Assembly: GCA_019187495.1 (NCBI GenBank)
Contig: JABAQN010000025.1
Span: forward strand, 1 to 64,000
Source of the DNA: Steroidobacteraceae bacterium
GTDB lineage: Bacteria > Pseudomonadota > Gammaproteobacteria > Steroidobacterales > Steroidobacteraceae
Reading direction: 5' to 3'
Length of the DNA: 64,000 nt
Shown piece by piece: positions 1-9,594 of this stretch. Position numbers and translations under genes: made by a program. Numbering within the stretch: position 1 is the first letter of the stretch; every line of letters starts with the position of its first letter. Under the pieces are notes generated by a model. It saw only the letters and a list, made by a program, of their open reading frames with translations. It had not been told where the DNA came from and ran no database searches.

Positions 1-386
1 TGCCACAGCGCACGGGCGCTCTGGCCCGCGCGCTCGAGCGCCGCGCCATAGTTCAGCCGCGCCACATGGAAGTCCGGCACGAGTTGCAACGTCGTGTCGT
101 ACCAGGCGAGCGAGGCGATCACGTTGCCCGCCATTTCATGCGCGCGCGCGAGATGGTAGCGGGCGATCGCGTCGGCGGAATCGAGCGTCGTCGCGCGGGT
201 GAGCCTCGTGATGGCGCGCGCGGCATCGCCGCGGCGCAGCGCCGCCACGGCGACGATCTTGAGTGCCTCGACATCGTCGGGATCGGTTTCGAGGCGCAGC
301 AGGCAGGCGCGCTCGGCTTCGAGCACCTGGCCGCCCCGGAAGAGCCGCAACGCTTCGGCGCGCGCCTCGTCGCGTCGCAGGCTCAC
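1..386 (-). CDS. TPR-repeat protein, N-terminal part only (runs off the window)
   Basis: The reverse strand is open from a GTG at 384-386 to the window edge, about 128 codons. An in-frame TAG lies six codons upstream, so the start cannot be much earlier. The translation begins VSLRRDEARAEALRLF and shows repeating TPR helices (LFRGGQVLEAERACLLRLETD, then ALRRGDAARAITRLTRA, then HLARAHEMAGNVIASLAWY). TPR arrays are protein-protein interaction scaffolds. In this neighbourhood they are fused to sulfotransferase, glycosyltransferase or hydroxylase domains, so the missing C-terminal part may carry such a domain. That is inference. The start lies 32 bases from the divergent oxygenase gene at 419. 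Confidence 0.7.
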   Translation of the reverse strand, partial: MSLRRDEARAEALRLFRGGQVLEAERACLLRLETDPDDVEALKIVAVAALRRGDAARAITRLTRATTLDSADAIARYHLARAHEMAGNVIASLAWYDTTLQLVPDFHVARLNYGAALERAGQSARALW

Positions 387-418
387 GCGCGGCCCCCCGT
401 GCTAGCGTGTACGGCGCC

Positions 419-1000
419 ATGGACCTCGCCGACCTGCGCCACTATGTCCGCGTGTACGACGGCAGCCTCGAGCCCGCGCTGTGCGCGCGCATGCTCGATT
501 CGTTCGCGAAACTCGAGCGCTTCCAGCAGGTGAACGGCGCAGCGGTGCGTCGCGGCCTCGAGGATTCCGCCTGGACCGAACTGAACGTGACGCGGCTCGC
601 GGATGCGGCCTTCCTCGGGTCGTTTCGCCGCACGATCGATGCGGCGCTTGCGCGCTACAACGCCGACGTCGGCCTCGCGATCGATGTGCCGAACACCGGC
701 GTGACCTCCGACCTCGTGATCAAGCAGTACCAACCCGGCGGCGAGCGGTTCCAGCTGCACTTCGATGCGGTCCACCATGTCGCGAACCGCTATCTCGTGC
801 TCCTCTGGTACCTGAACGATGTGGCGGAAGGCGGCGAAACGCGCTTCCCGCAACTCGGGCTCGCGATCCCGCCGCGCGCGGGCCGCCTGCTGATGTTCCC
901 GCCCTACTGGATGTTCCAGCACGAGGGGGCGGCGCCCCGCTCGGGCGTGAAATACATCATCTCCACCTATCTGCTCTTCACCGATCATCCGGCGTCGTAG
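419..1000 (+). CDS. 2-oxoglutarate/Fe(II) oxygenase, prolyl 4-hydroxylase-like
   Basis: The 193-residue protein has the double-stranded beta-helix oxygenase signature: Fe(II) ligands H114 and D116 (FQLHFDAVHH), distal H168 (MFQHEG) and a basic co-substrate residue, K178, in GVKYIIST. The GGETRFP stretch before the distal histidine is typical of P4H-type enzymes. Such enzymes hydroxylate amino-acid side chains of proteins or peptides using O2 and 2-oxoglutarate; the substrate here is unknown. I chose ATG 419 because the longer frame upstream is arginine-rich shadow sequence. A weak TAGCGT at 403-408 could be a -10 box. The 3' end overlaps the convergent sulfotransferase gene by 16 bases. Confidence 0.85.
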   Translation: MDLADLRHYVRVYDGSLEPALCARMLDSFAKLERFQQVNGAAVRRGLEDSAWTELNVTRLADAAFLGSFRRTIDAALARYNADVGLAIDVPNTGVTSDLVIKQYQPGGERFQLHFDAVHHVANRYLVLLWYLNDVAEGGETRFPQLGLAIPPRAGRLLMFPPYWMFQHEGAAPRSGVKYIISTYLLFTDHPAS

Positions 1001-2697
1001 CTCCAGCGTTCGAGGTACGGTGCGAGCGTCGGCAGGATGGGCGCGAACCGCGTCGCGTATGCGCGCCAGCGCCCCACGGCCCGCGTGTTCACGGGTTCCA
1101 CCACCTGTGAATAGCTCGGCGTGCTGATGAAGGGCTTGCCGCGCGCGTGTTCGCCGGGCGCGAGCAATGCGTCGTGCCAGGGAAGGTCGAGGAACGCGGC
1201 GATGCGGCGCACTTCCCGCGCGAAATCACCCACGAGCGTCTCGTAGCGCACTTCGCACACCTTCGCGGCGAGCGCCGCCTGCTCGCGGTACCAGAAGTCG
1301 AACGCACGCCGGTAGCCCGTGGCAAGCGTCGGCAGGTCAGCGCAGAGCAGCGCGAACTCGGGCGCCGTGAACTGCTGCATGTAACAGGAGAGCAGCACGT
1401 CGCAGGGATGGCGCACCGCGAGCAGGATGCGTGCGTGCGGAAAGAGCCGGCGGATCGCGGGCAGGCGCAGCAGATTGAGCGGGTTCTTGTCGACCAGCCG
1501 CTCGCCGGCGGCGAGCGTGACCTTCTGTCGCGCGCGATCGAAGTAGCGGGCACGGATCGCATCGAGTGTGCCCGCGGGGATTTCCGCGAGCGCCTCCGGG
1601 TATCGCCCGCCCGCAGCGGCGGCGAGTTCCTCGAGCGCGCGCTGCAGGAACGGCTGCTCGTCCATCGAACGCAGCAGCGGGTGCGCATCGAGCACCTGCT
1701 CGAGCAGTGTCGTGCCCGAGCGCGGAAACGCGACGATGAAAACCGGGCTCGCATCGGGATCCGGCGCATCCTCCTCGCGCCAGCGCGCCACATCGCCGGG
1801 ATCGCTGCCGTGCGCGGTGATTGCGAACGATGGCGCCCCGCGCGCGGCGACCGCCGGCGCGGCGAGCCTCACCTGTGCCACCTGTGAGCGATGCGCCTCC
1901 GCGAGCCTTGCCCAGGCCGCCTCGTGGCGGCCGACCGCATCGAGTGAGCGCGCCAGCGGGAAGAGTTCGAGGTGGCGGCGGTGCGGTGGCGAGTCCCTTG
2001 CCAACGACTGTTTGAAGTGCGCGATCGCCTCGGCGTGGCGGCCGCGCCGCTGCGCGAGCCGACCCTCGGCCGCGGCCAGGGCGGCCGCATGCCGGGGTGC
2101 GCGGGCAGCCGGGGACCGCGCCCTGCGCGCCAGGACGCGCTCGGCTTCGGTGAGGCGATTCGCGCGTTCGAGCATGTGCACGAGCATGAAGTCCGCTTCG
2201 GGGCCGCGATCCGGCACTTCGCGCAGCATGTCGATCGCAATACCGGCCTCGGTGGCCGCCCCCGCCCCCTGCAGGCGCTGGCCGATGCCGGCGATCGCGG
2301 CGGCGGAGAGCCCCGGCAACTGCTGCCAGCCGGCGAGCGCGGCGACGCCCTCGTCCGTGCGCCCCGATTCGAAGCAGGCGTTTGCGTACTGCAGGCGCAT
2401 GTCGGCGTCCTCGGGTGCCATCGCCATTCCCTGCGCGAGGACGGCGCACGCGGATTCGTAGTCGAGGCGATCGAGATGCGTGAGTCCCACGTTGAAGCAG
2501 AAGTCGGCCGTCGCTCCGCCGAGCGCATGCGCGCGCGCGTACGCGCGCAGCGCATCGTCGTATCGGGCGAGACCACGCAGCGCCGTGCCGAGATTGAGCC
2601 AGTGGCTCGCCTCGAGAGGCTGCATCCCGGTCAGCGCCCTGAAGGCGCGTTCCGCCGCGTCGTAGCGACCTTCCGCATGCGCCGTGGCGCCCCGCAT
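985..2697 (-). CDS. TPR-repeat sulfotransferase
   Basis: About 570 residues. Roughly residues 1-290 are TPR-like helices (for example EGRYDAAERAFRAL, GLARYDDALRAYARA). Roughly residues 315-560 are a sulfotransferase domain. The 5'-phosphosulfate-binding loop FPRSGTTLLEQ is at about 324, and a 3'-phosphate-binding motif RHPCDVLLSC is at about 429. Family members transfer sulfate from PAPS to acceptors; proteins with this TPR fusion have no well-defined substrate. The frame is open up to 2763, which would overlap the upstream TonB receptor gene. I prefer the ATG at 2697 because the first TPR begins there (MRGATAHAEGRYDAAERAF), although no good Shine-Dalgarno sequence is visible. It is transcribed in the same direction as the receptor 35 bases upstream and probably shares its transcript. 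Confidence 0.85.
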   Translation of the reverse strand: MRGATAHAEGRYDAAERAFRALTGMQPLEASHWLNLGTALRGLARYDDALRAYARAHALGGATADFCFNVGLTHLDRLDYESACAVLAQGMAMAPEDADMRLQYANACFESGRTDEGVAALAGWQQLPGLSAAAIAGIGQRLQGAGAATEAGIAIDMLREVPDRGPEADFMLVHMLERANRLTEAERVLARRARSPAARAPRHAAALAAAEGRLAQRRGRHAEAIAHFKQSLARDSPPHRRHLELFPLARSLDAVGRHEAAWARLAEAHRSQVAQVRLAAPAVAARGAPSFAITAHGSDPGDVARWREEDAPDPDASPVFIVAFPRSGTTLLEQVLDAHPLLRSMDEQPFLQRALEELAAAAGGRYPEALAEIPAGTLDAIRARYFDRARQKVTLAAGERLVDKNPLNLLRLPAIRRLFPHARILLAVRHPCDVLLSCYMQQFTAPEFALLCADLPTLATGYRRAFDFWYREQAALAAKVCEVRYETLVGDFAREVRRIAAFLDLPWHDALLAPGEHARGKPFISTPSYSQVVEPVNTRAVGRWRAYATRFAPILPTLAPYLERWSYDAG

Positions 2698-2732
2698 CGA
2701 GAGCGCCACGGCGCGGCCCGCGTCAGGCCTCG

Positions 2733-5594
2733 TCAAAACTTCTGCGTCACACCGAGATACCACTGTCGCCCCAGCAGGTCATACGTCGATACATCGGTAT
2801 TCGCGTTCACCACGTTGTTGTTGTAGAAGAGCGGCGGCTGCTTGTCCGTCAGGTTCTGCACGCCGAGCTGGATGCGGGTGTTTGTCTTCAGCGTATAGCC
2901 GAGTGTCAGGTCGAGGTATGTCACCGACGGGATGTCGAGCCGCTGATCGGGAATCAGGCCATCCGCGTCCCTGATCACGAGGCTGTCGAAGTACCGAGTG
3001 GTCAGGAGGCCATCGAAGCCGGCCATCGACCAGCCGACGCCGAGCACGCCACGCCACTTCGCGTAGTTGCCGTACTGCGGGTCATAGGTGCCGGCCACCT
3101 CGATCGCAGCGGCGCCGGGCGCCGGCACGCTGTTGAAGCTGTTGATGTGCGTCGCCTCGAGCTGGAAGTTCCACGAGCCGAGCCTCGTGTCGCGCAGCTG
3201 ATAGCGGATGCCGACGTCGATGCCGTCCGTCTCGAGCGAGCCGAGGTTGACATTCGGCAGCTGGAACACCAGGAACTCACCCGCATTCGGCCCCGACGCA
3301 TAGCGGTACATCAGGCCGCAGAAATCCGGATTCCCGGTCTGCACGCACTGGTCCGCCGCGAAGTTCGGATCGAGCGCCGTGATGATGTCGTCGATCTTGT
3401 ACTTCCAGTAATCGACGTTGAGCGACAGGCCGCGCACGATGCTCGAGTCGTAGACGAATCCCGCCGTGAGCACGTCGCCCGTCTCGGGCTTCAGTGTCGG
3501 CGTGCCGATCAGGAGCCCCGTGATCTGGCTGTTCGGCTGCGAGAAGCCGGTATCGGGCGCGACGCCGACGCACGCGAGCGCGAGATTGGGGTTCGCGGCG
3601 AGCTGTGCGGAAGTGAGGCCCGTGCACGGGTCCTGCAGCTGGACGGCCGACTGCGTGGGCGCGAGCGACAGGTCATTGATCGTCGGCGCGCGGAACACCT
3701 CGGCGTAGGATGCCCGCAGCATCAGGTCCCGCATCGGCCGGTATTCGAGCTTGGCCTCGAAGGTCGTGTCGTCGCCGATCGTGTCCAGGCTGTAATCGGA
3801 GTAGCGCACGCCCGCCGTGAGGTTGAGCGCCTGCACACCCGGCTTGTCCGCGAGCAGCGGCACGAAGAACTCCCCGTACAGTTCGCGCACGTCGTACTTC
3901 GCCGACGAGTTCCCGGTGCAGGTTTCCTGCGCGAGGAGGCAGGACAGGTAGAGCGGCGCCACGCCGCGCGTCAGCGAATCGGTCTCGAACACGCCCTGCT
4001 GCGAGCGGTACTCGGCGCCAAACGCGGCCTTGACGGCTCCCGCCGGCAACTCGAACAGGTCGCCGTTCAGGCCCGCGCTGAACTGCGAGCTCCTGAACGT
4101 ATAGTCGGTGCGGTAGTTGGTCGAGATGTCCCGCAGCGCGGCGATCTGCGCGGGATCCTGCACGTTGAAGATGTCGATCGGGGTGCAGCCCGCGATCACC
4201 GCGCCCGGCGTGCCGCAATGCGCGCCGCTGCCGTCGATGAATGAAGGCCCGAGCGCCTGCGCGAGCTTGTCCTTCAGGAGATAGCCGTCGATGTTCGTAC
4301 CCTGCCCCATGCGGCCGAGACCGGCATTGGCCTCCCACTCCCAGGAGTTGCCGAAGGAGCCGCGGAATCCGGCATTCGCGAACACCTGGTCGGTCGTCAC
4401 TTCGCTCCTGCGATTGCCGAGCGACTCGAGGCGGGTGCGCAGGTTCGGATTGGTGCCGTCGATGCCGCCGAAATCGTTGCCGAACGGGTTGTACACGCTG
4501 TTGGCCGACACGATGGTGTCATCCGCCACCGCATCGAACGGCAGCGAGGCGAGCGCAAAGCCGGATCGCGTCTGGTTGTACACGACCTGGCCGTACATCT
4601 CGATGTCGTCGGTCAGCTGGTAGTTGATGTCCGTGAACAGGCTGCCGCGCTCCTGCGGCGTCATCAGCAGGTTGAACGGCTGGTAGTTGTAGAGGTCGGC
4701 CGACGTGAAGCAGCGGTAGTCGGCCTGGCTGCCGCCGCCGGCGGCCGGCAGGCGCGTCACGCTGCCGCAGCCGTACTGCGCCTGCAGCGCCGGCGTCAGG
4801 TTGATGCGGCCGTTCGGGGTGCGGCTCGAGCCGCCTGCGGTCACCACGCCGCCGTAGAGATAGAGTGCATCCTTCGAGAAGGCGCGATCACCGGCCGAGA
4901 CCTTCTGCTGCTTGTTGTAGTTGGCGCCGAACACGATGCCGACGCGATCGCTCTGCGACCCGAGCGTCGCGCTCGCGGCCTGGCGCTCGCCATCGGACTT
5001 GCCCGTCTGCCCGTATTGCACGCCGATTTCGGCGCCGTCGAAGTTGCGCCGCGTGATGAAATTCACGACGCCGGCAATCGCGTCCGATCCATAGATCGCG
5101 CCGGCACCCTCCTTCAACACCTCGACGCGCTCGATCATGTTCATCGGCAGCATGTTGATGTCGACGGCCGACGTCTGCGTGTTGCCATAGACGCCGACGC
5201 GGCGTCCGTCGACCAGCACGAGCGTGCGCTGCGCACCGAGGCCGCGCAGCTCGACGTTCGATTCGCCCGTGCCGCCACCGTTGTTCACGGTCGGGTTGGT
5301 TGCAGCACCCGCGACGGTCGGCAGGCGCGCGAGCACATCGCCCATGGTCGTGAGACCGGTCTTCGCGATCTCGTCGGCGGAGATCGACAGCACGGGGCTC
5401 GCGGTCTCGGAATCGACGCGGCGGATGCGGGAACCCGTCACGACGACCGTGTCGATCTCCTTGCCCTGGTCCGCGTTCGCCTGCTCCTGCGCGTGTGCAT
5501 TGCCAGGGAGCGCGGCCGTTGCAGCTGCCGTGACACCCGCCACCAGCGCGAGGCGCACGGCCTCGCGCACCACCGGATTCATGTCTGTGGTCAT
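2733..5594 (-). CDS. TonB-dependent outer-membrane receptor
   Basis: 953 residues, the usual length for this family. An N-terminal signal peptide ends near NAHAQEQ, followed by a TonB-box-like stretch with EIDTVVVTGSRI. A plug domain follows (SPVLSISADEIAKTG, RTLVLVDGRRV, IERVEVLKEGAGAIYGSDAIAGVVN), then a C-terminal 22-strand barrel ending in the outer-membrane signature WYLGVTQKF. Such proteins import large or scarce solutes across the outer membrane using TonB energy. The ligand is not evident: there is no STN signalling domain. The start ATG is preceded by GGAGG ten bases upstream. A 12-base palindrome, GGAACGAGTTCC, sits between that site and the ATG. A TPR-sulfotransferase follows immediately. 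Confidence 0.95.
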   Translation of the reverse strand: MTTDMNPVVREAVRLALVAGVTAAATAALPGNAHAQEQANADQGKEIDTVVVTGSRIRRVDSETASPVLSISADEIAKTGLTTMGDVLARLPTVAGAATNPTVNNGGGTGESNVELRGLGAQRTLVLVDGRRVGVYGNTQTSAVDINMLPMNMIERVEVLKEGAGAIYGSDAIAGVVNFITRRNFDGAEIGVQYGQTGKSDGERQAASATLGSQSDRVGIVFGANYNKQQKVSAGDRAFSKDALYLYGGVVTAGGSSRTPNGRINLTPALQAQYGCGSVTRLPAAGGGSQADYRCFTSADLYNYQPFNLLMTPQERGSLFTDINYQLTDDIEMYGQVVYNQTRSGFALASLPFDAVADDTIVSANSVYNPFGNDFGGIDGTNPNLRTRLESLGNRRSEVTTDQVFANAGFRGSFGNSWEWEANAGLGRMGQGTNIDGYLLKDKLAQALGPSFIDGSGAHCGTPGAVIAGCTPIDIFNVQDPAQIAALRDISTNYRTDYTFRSSQFSAGLNGDLFELPAGAVKAAFGAEYRSQQGVFETDSLTRGVAPLYLSCLLAQETCTGNSSAKYDVRELYGEFFVPLLADKPGVQALNLTAGVRYSDYSLDTIGDDTTFEAKLEYRPMRDLMLRASYAEVFRAPTINDLSLAPTQSAVQLQDPCTGLTSAQLAANPNLALACVGVAPDTGFSQPNSQITGLLIGTPTLKPETGDVLTAGFVYDSSIVRGLSLNVDYWKYKIDDIITALDPNFAADQCVQTGNPDFCGLMYRYASGPNAGEFLVFQLPNVNLGSLETDGIDVGIRYQLRDTRLGSWNFQLEATHINSFNSVPAPGAAAIEVAGTYDPQYGNYAKWRGVLGVGWSMAGFDGLLTTRYFDSLVIRDADGLIPDQRLDIPSVTYLDLTLGYTLKTNTRIQLGVQNLTDKQPPLFYNNNVVNANTDVSTYDLLGRQWYLGVTQKF

Positions 5595-6084
5595 GGAACT
5601 CGTTCCTCCCGAAATGGGTTCGCTGTGCCTGCGACGGACGCTAGCGCGCGGCAGATGTCACGGGAATGGGAGTTGCGACGAAGTCCCCGGCGGCGCGACG
5701 AAGCGAACGTTGCCGGGGCGCCACGCACGCATGGCCGATGTCGCGAGGTCCGCTCGTGTCCTCTCGCTGCGCATGGCCTGCGATCCGTACCCGCCGCGGG
5801 GCGCGAAATGCGACAAGTTGCCCTATCGACGCGGCATGTCGCCCGGGCCGCGCGGCAAGGCGTTTTCCACGAGGTGCGGGTGGGTGCGACGCGTGCCTTG
5901 ACAAATCTCAATACGCCAGGCGCGCATTGAGCCTAGATTCGGGAGCACTTGGCCGCCGGCGTGTGGCATCGGATACAGGGGCATTCCGTTGCACAGGAAC
6001 GACAACGATTCGCTTCGAATCGGCACGACAGAAGTCCGGTTGTCACGCGCGGCAGACATCAGAATTCAATCAGGGAGCAGTCTC
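5595..6084. other. 490-bp divergent intergenic region between two TonB receptor genes
   Basis: No convincing gene. It must hold the promoters of both divergent receptors. A TTGACA at 5898-5903 is the best -35 match, but the nearest acceptable -10 (TAGATT near 5934) is about 30 bases away, so I do not call a promoter. The only clear signals are the Shine-Dalgarno sequences at the two ends. Confidence 0.6.
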
Positions 6085-9042
6085 ATGTCGAATTGCAGGC
6101 AGAGGTACGCAATCCGCCGGGCGATCGTCGCTGCGGGCGCCGCGCTGGCCACTTTCGCGATCGCGCCTTCGGTCGCGCAAGACCAGTCCGGTGAGGTCGA
6201 AACCGTGATCGTGACGGGATCACGCATCCTCAGTTCCAGTCTCGAGTCACCGTCACCGGTGCAGACGATCACTTCGGAGGACATCCAGACATCCGGTGTT
6301 GTCAACATCCAGGACCTGCTGGTGAGGAGCCCGGTCGCCGGCACGCCGCTCAGCCGCACCAACTCGAACTTCCTCACCTCCAGCGTCGGCGTCGCGACCA
6401 TCGACCTGCGCAACCTCGGTACCGCCCGGACCCTGGTGCTGGTGGACGGGCGGCGATTCGTCGCCGGCATTCCCGGCGAATCGGCGGTCGACCTCAACAC
6501 GATCCCGGCGTCCTTCATCGAGCGCGTCGACGTTCTGACCGGCGGCGCCTCGTCGATCTACGGCTCGGACGCGATCGCGGGCGTCGTCAACATCATCTAC
6601 AAGAAGAACTTCGAGGGCTTCTCCTTCGATGCGCAGTACGGCGAGAGCGCCAAGGGCGACGGCGACGAGACCCAACTCGGCGCGACGTTTGGCGTTTCCA
6701 GCGCCGACGGACGCGGCAACATCATGGGTTACATCGGCTACACCGACCAGGGCGCCGTCTACTCGCGTGATCGCAGCCGGTCGGCGGTCGACCAGATCTC
6801 GACTGCGCTGCTCACCGGCGACCCGGCGGACATGTTCACGCCACTGCGGCCGTTCTACTCAAGCTACGCGCCACAGGGCCGGTTCTTTACGGCGAACGGG
6901 CCGGCCTCCGGGATCACCTTCGATGCGAACGGCAATGTGATTCCCTGGTCCACCAACGGCAATGCGTCACTTGCGGCGACAGGTTTCAACCGTTCTGCAT
7001 TCCGCACCATCGCGGTTCCGATCGAGCGTTACCTGTTCGCGAGCCGCGGCAGCTACGAGTTTGCCGATGGGCATCGCACGTTCTTCGAAGGCACGTATGC
7101 GTCGTCTCAGGCCGTCAGCGTGCTCGAGCCCTATCCGCTCGGTGCCGAAGACATCTATCCCGCGACCGGCGGGCAGGTGCCGGCCGAGTTCCTTGTAAAC
7201 GGGGTGCTGCGACGCAACCCGATCGTCCCGGATGCCGTGTTCAATTCGGCGGCGGACGAGGACGGCGATGGCCTGCGCGACTTCTATTTCACGCGTCGCA
7301 TGGCGGAAGCCGGCAATCGCGGCAACGTCGCGGACCGCGACACGTTCCGCGTGGTCGGCGGGCTCGAAGGCGAACTCTTCGGCGGCGGGTGGCATTATGA
7401 GGCGTTCTACGCCTACGGCCAGACGAAGGAAGCCCAGACTTCGAGCGGCCAGGTGAACGTGCTCAACTTCCGCAACGCGCTCGAGGCGGTGCCCGACGTC
7501 GGTGACATCGACGGGGACGGCAACACGACCGAGGCAATCTGCCGTGATGCGAATGCGCGCGACCAGGGCTGCGTGCCGATCAGCGTGTTCGGGTTCAACT
7601 CGATCTCGCCGGCGGCGTTCGACTACATCAAGGCGCCCGGCATGCTCGCGACCTTCACGACCCAGAAGGTGGCGGGCGTCAACGTCTCAGGAAGCCTCTT
7701 CGATCTTCCCGCGGGACCCCTGGGGCTCGCTGTCGGCGCCGAGTACCGCGACGAGTACTCGCGCAGCGAGTTCGATCCGCTGCAGCAGGCCGGCCTCAAC
7801 GCCGGCAATGCAATTCCACGCACCGAAGGCGCCTTCGACGTGACGGAAGGCTATCTCGAGATCCGCGCGCCGCTGCTCGCGGACAGGCCGATGGCCGACA
7901 AGCTCGACCTGAACGGCGCCGTGCGCTTCGCCGACTATTCGACCGTCGGCAGCGTCGTCAGCTGGAACGGCGGCCTCGAGTGGGCGCCCATCCCGTCGCT
8001 GCGCTTTCGCGCGATCCGCGCGCTCGCGACCCGGGCGCCGAACATCAACGAGCTGTTCTCACCACCGAGCCAGGACTTTCCGACCGGCCTGCAGGACCCT
8101 TGTGTCGGCGTCACGGCGACGTCCACGGGGACCTTTGATGCCGCCTGCCGGGCGGCACCCGGCGTGAATGCGAACATCGCCGCGAACGGCGCATTCACGC
8201 TCAACCAGTCCGACATCCAGGGCATCAGCGGCTTCAACCGCGGCAATCCCGACCTGTCGGAAGAGGAAGGCGACTCGTGGACGATCGGGCTCGTGATCAA
8301 GCCCTCGGGCATCCCGGTGCTCGAGGACTTCGGCTTCACGATCGACTACTACCGCATCGACATCAAGGATGCGATCGTGTTCACGCCGCGCCAGTTCATC
8401 CTCGACCAGTGCTACCGCGGCAATGCAGCGTTCTGCCAATTCATCACCCGCCGTCCCGCTGCGGTGGGTGCGAACAGCGCCGGTTCACTGGAATTCATCG
8501 ATTCGGGTCCGACGAACAGCGGCGGCGAGTTCGCCGAAGGCATCGACCTGACGGTGAGCTACGCCCGGGACATCGGCCCAGGCGCATTCCGCGGCCGTCT
8601 CGCCTACACCCATGTGCTCGACCAGTACCGCATCCCGCTGCCGGGCGCCGACAAGGACTACATCGTCGGCGAAGCGGAGGACGGCCTGGTCGCACCCGAG
8701 GATCGCGCCGTGCTGAACCTCGGCTACAACGTGGGCAAGTTCGGCGCCTCGCTGACGACCACATACACCGGCAAGGTATCGCTCGACGACCAGTTCCTCG
8801 CGCAGTTCGGACTGCCGCGCGGCGCGGTGGGGGTCAGCGCCAAGACCTACGTCGATGCGCAGGTCACGTACTCGCCGACGGAGAACTACCAGATCTTCAT
8901 CGGCGGCAACAACCTGTTCGACGAACAGCCGGCACCGCTGATCTCGGGCCTGCCGGGCGATGACACCGGCACCGAGACGAACGGCGGCACCTACGACCCG
9001 ATCGGCCGTCGCTGGTACGCCGGCGTGCGCGTGAAGCTCTGA
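6085..9042 (+). CDS. TonB-dependent outer-membrane receptor
   Basis: 985 residues from ATG 6085, which has AGGGAG seven bases upstream. An upstream in-frame start at 5989 would add about 32 residues before an otherwise normal signal peptide (RRAIVAAGAALATFAIAPSVAQ). A TonB-box-like VETVIVTGSRI leads into the plug (RTLVLVDGRRFVAG, IERVDVLTGGASSIYGSDAIAGVVN). The barrel ends in RRWYAGVRVKL. Loops contain calcium-like acidic runs such as DIDGDGN and DEDGDGLRD. The plug resembles the receptors at 2733 and 15765, suggesting expansion of one subfamily. The ligand is unknown. A 75-bp palindrome begins nine bases after the stop codon. Confidence 0.95.
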   Translation: MSNCRQRYAIRRAIVAAGAALATFAIAPSVAQDQSGEVETVIVTGSRILSSSLESPSPVQTITSEDIQTSGVVNIQDLLVRSPVAGTPLSRTNSNFLTSSVGVATIDLRNLGTARTLVLVDGRRFVAGIPGESAVDLNTIPASFIERVDVLTGGASSIYGSDAIAGVVNIIYKKNFEGFSFDAQYGESAKGDGDETQLGATFGVSSADGRGNIMGYIGYTDQGAVYSRDRSRSAVDQISTALLTGDPADMFTPLRPFYSSYAPQGRFFTANGPASGITFDANGNVIPWSTNGNASLAATGFNRSAFRTIAVPIERYLFASRGSYEFADGHRTFFEGTYASSQAVSVLEPYPLGAEDIYPATGGQVPAEFLVNGVLRRNPIVPDAVFNSAADEDGDGLRDFYFTRRMAEAGNRGNVADRDTFRVVGGLEGELFGGGWHYEAFYAYGQTKEAQTSSGQVNVLNFRNALEAVPDVGDIDGDGNTTEAICRDANARDQGCVPISVFGFNSISPAAFDYIKAPGMLATFTTQKVAGVNVSGSLFDLPAGPLGLAVGAEYRDEYSRSEFDPLQQAGLNAGNAIPRTEGAFDVTEGYLEIRAPLLADRPMADKLDLNGAVRFADYSTVGSVVSWNGGLEWAPIPSLRFRAIRALATRAPNINELFSPPSQDFPTGLQDPCVGVTATSTGTFDAACRAAPGVNANIAANGAFTLNQSDIQGISGFNRGNPDLSEEEGDSWTIGLVIKPSGIPVLEDFGFTIDYYRIDIKDAIVFTPRQFILDQCYRGNAAFCQFITRRPAAVGANSAGSLEFIDSGPTNSGGEFAEGIDLTVSYARDIGPGAFRGRLAYTHVLDQYRIPLPGADKDYIVGEAEDGLVAPEDRAVLNLGYNVGKFGASLTTTYTGKVSLDDQFLAQFGLPRGAVGVSAKTYVDAQVTYSPTENYQIFIGGNNLFDEQPAPLISGLPGDDTGTETNGGTYDPIGRRWYAGVRVKL

Positions 9043-9051
9043 AAGCAAGCA

Positions 9052-9126
9052 TGGTGCCGGGCTTTCGGTTGTTCGGTTATTGCGCGCCAACGGCGCAATA
9101 ACCGAACAACCGAAAGCCCGGCACCA
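9052..9126. repeat. 75-bp palindromic element, copy 1
   Basis: Two exactly complementary 30-base arms (9052-9081 and 9097-9126) flank a 15-base centre, GCGCGCCAACGGCGC, which itself forms a four-base stem. The arm starts TGGTGCCGGG and ends TTCGGTTATT. It starts nine bases after the stop of the receptor gene. Its last base is the A of the next gene's ATG, so that start codon sits at the foot of the hairpin. There is no U-tract, so it is not a classical intrinsic terminator. Confidence 0.97.
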
Positions 9127-9578
9127 TGTCGACCGTGCGGCAACTGCTTCCCTGGATGGTTCTCGCAGCTGCCACAGCCGGGGCCGCGGAACATCCGTGC
9201 GCGGCCATTCCCGCGCCGGCGGAACGGCTCGCCTGCTTCGACCGGGCCTTTCCGCCACGTGCCGCCCCGGCGACGGAGCCGATCGCAGCCACCCGGGATT
9301 TCGGCTTCACGTCCGAAGAGGTTCGCGCTCGCTCGGCCAAGTCAACGAGCACCGAAGCGCCTCGTGCACTCGCGGCAGTGGTGCGCAGCCTGCGCCGCAC
9401 GTCGACCGGGAAATTCATCGCGACGATGGAGAACGGCCAGGTCTGGGCGCAAACCGAAATCGACTCGAAGGCGCGGCTCGCCGCCGGAAGCAAGGTGAAG
9501 CTGGAGCGCGGCGCGTTCGGCTCATATCTCCTCGTCACCCCGGACGGCATCGGCACGAAGGTGCGACGCGTCGAATAG
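9126..9578 (+). CDS. Small secreted protein of unknown function, paralogue of the gene at 10563
   Basis: 150 residues with a signal peptide (RQLLPWMVLAAATAGAAE) and a periplasmic body. I do not recognise a named domain. A CAAIPAPAERLACFDRAF segment near the N-terminus and a GQVWAQTE...KVKLERGAFGSYLL segment near the C-terminus match the protein at 10563-11045 (ACFDAEVARL, GQVWQQL, VKPGALGSYSM). The two form a small family: an N-terminal two-cysteine motif and a C-terminal beta-rich module. The ATG is formed at the edge of palindrome copy 1 and has no Shine-Dalgarno sequence outside the hairpin arm, so translation may depend on the hairpin state or on coupling. Confidence 0.8.
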   Translation: MSTVRQLLPWMVLAAATAGAAEHPCAAIPAPAERLACFDRAFPPRAAPATEPIAATRDFGFTSEEVRARSAKSTSTEAPRALAAVVRSLRRTSTGKFIATMENGQVWAQTEIDSKARLAAGSKVKLERGAFGSYLLVTPDGIGTKVRRVE

Positions 9579-9594
9579 CGCGCGCTGCGCGCCG

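Noticed and set aside
5898-5939. A sigma-70 promoter from TTGACA at 5898 for the receptor at 6085
   Set aside because: The only reasonable -10 (TAGATT) is about 30 bases away, well outside the functional spacing.
9052-9126. Integron attC sites, CRISPR repeats or paired DNA-uptake sequences as explanation of the palindromes
   Set aside because: There are no attC core sites or cassette array, the copies are not regularly spaced, and the arms are far longer than the 10-12 bases of uptake sequences.
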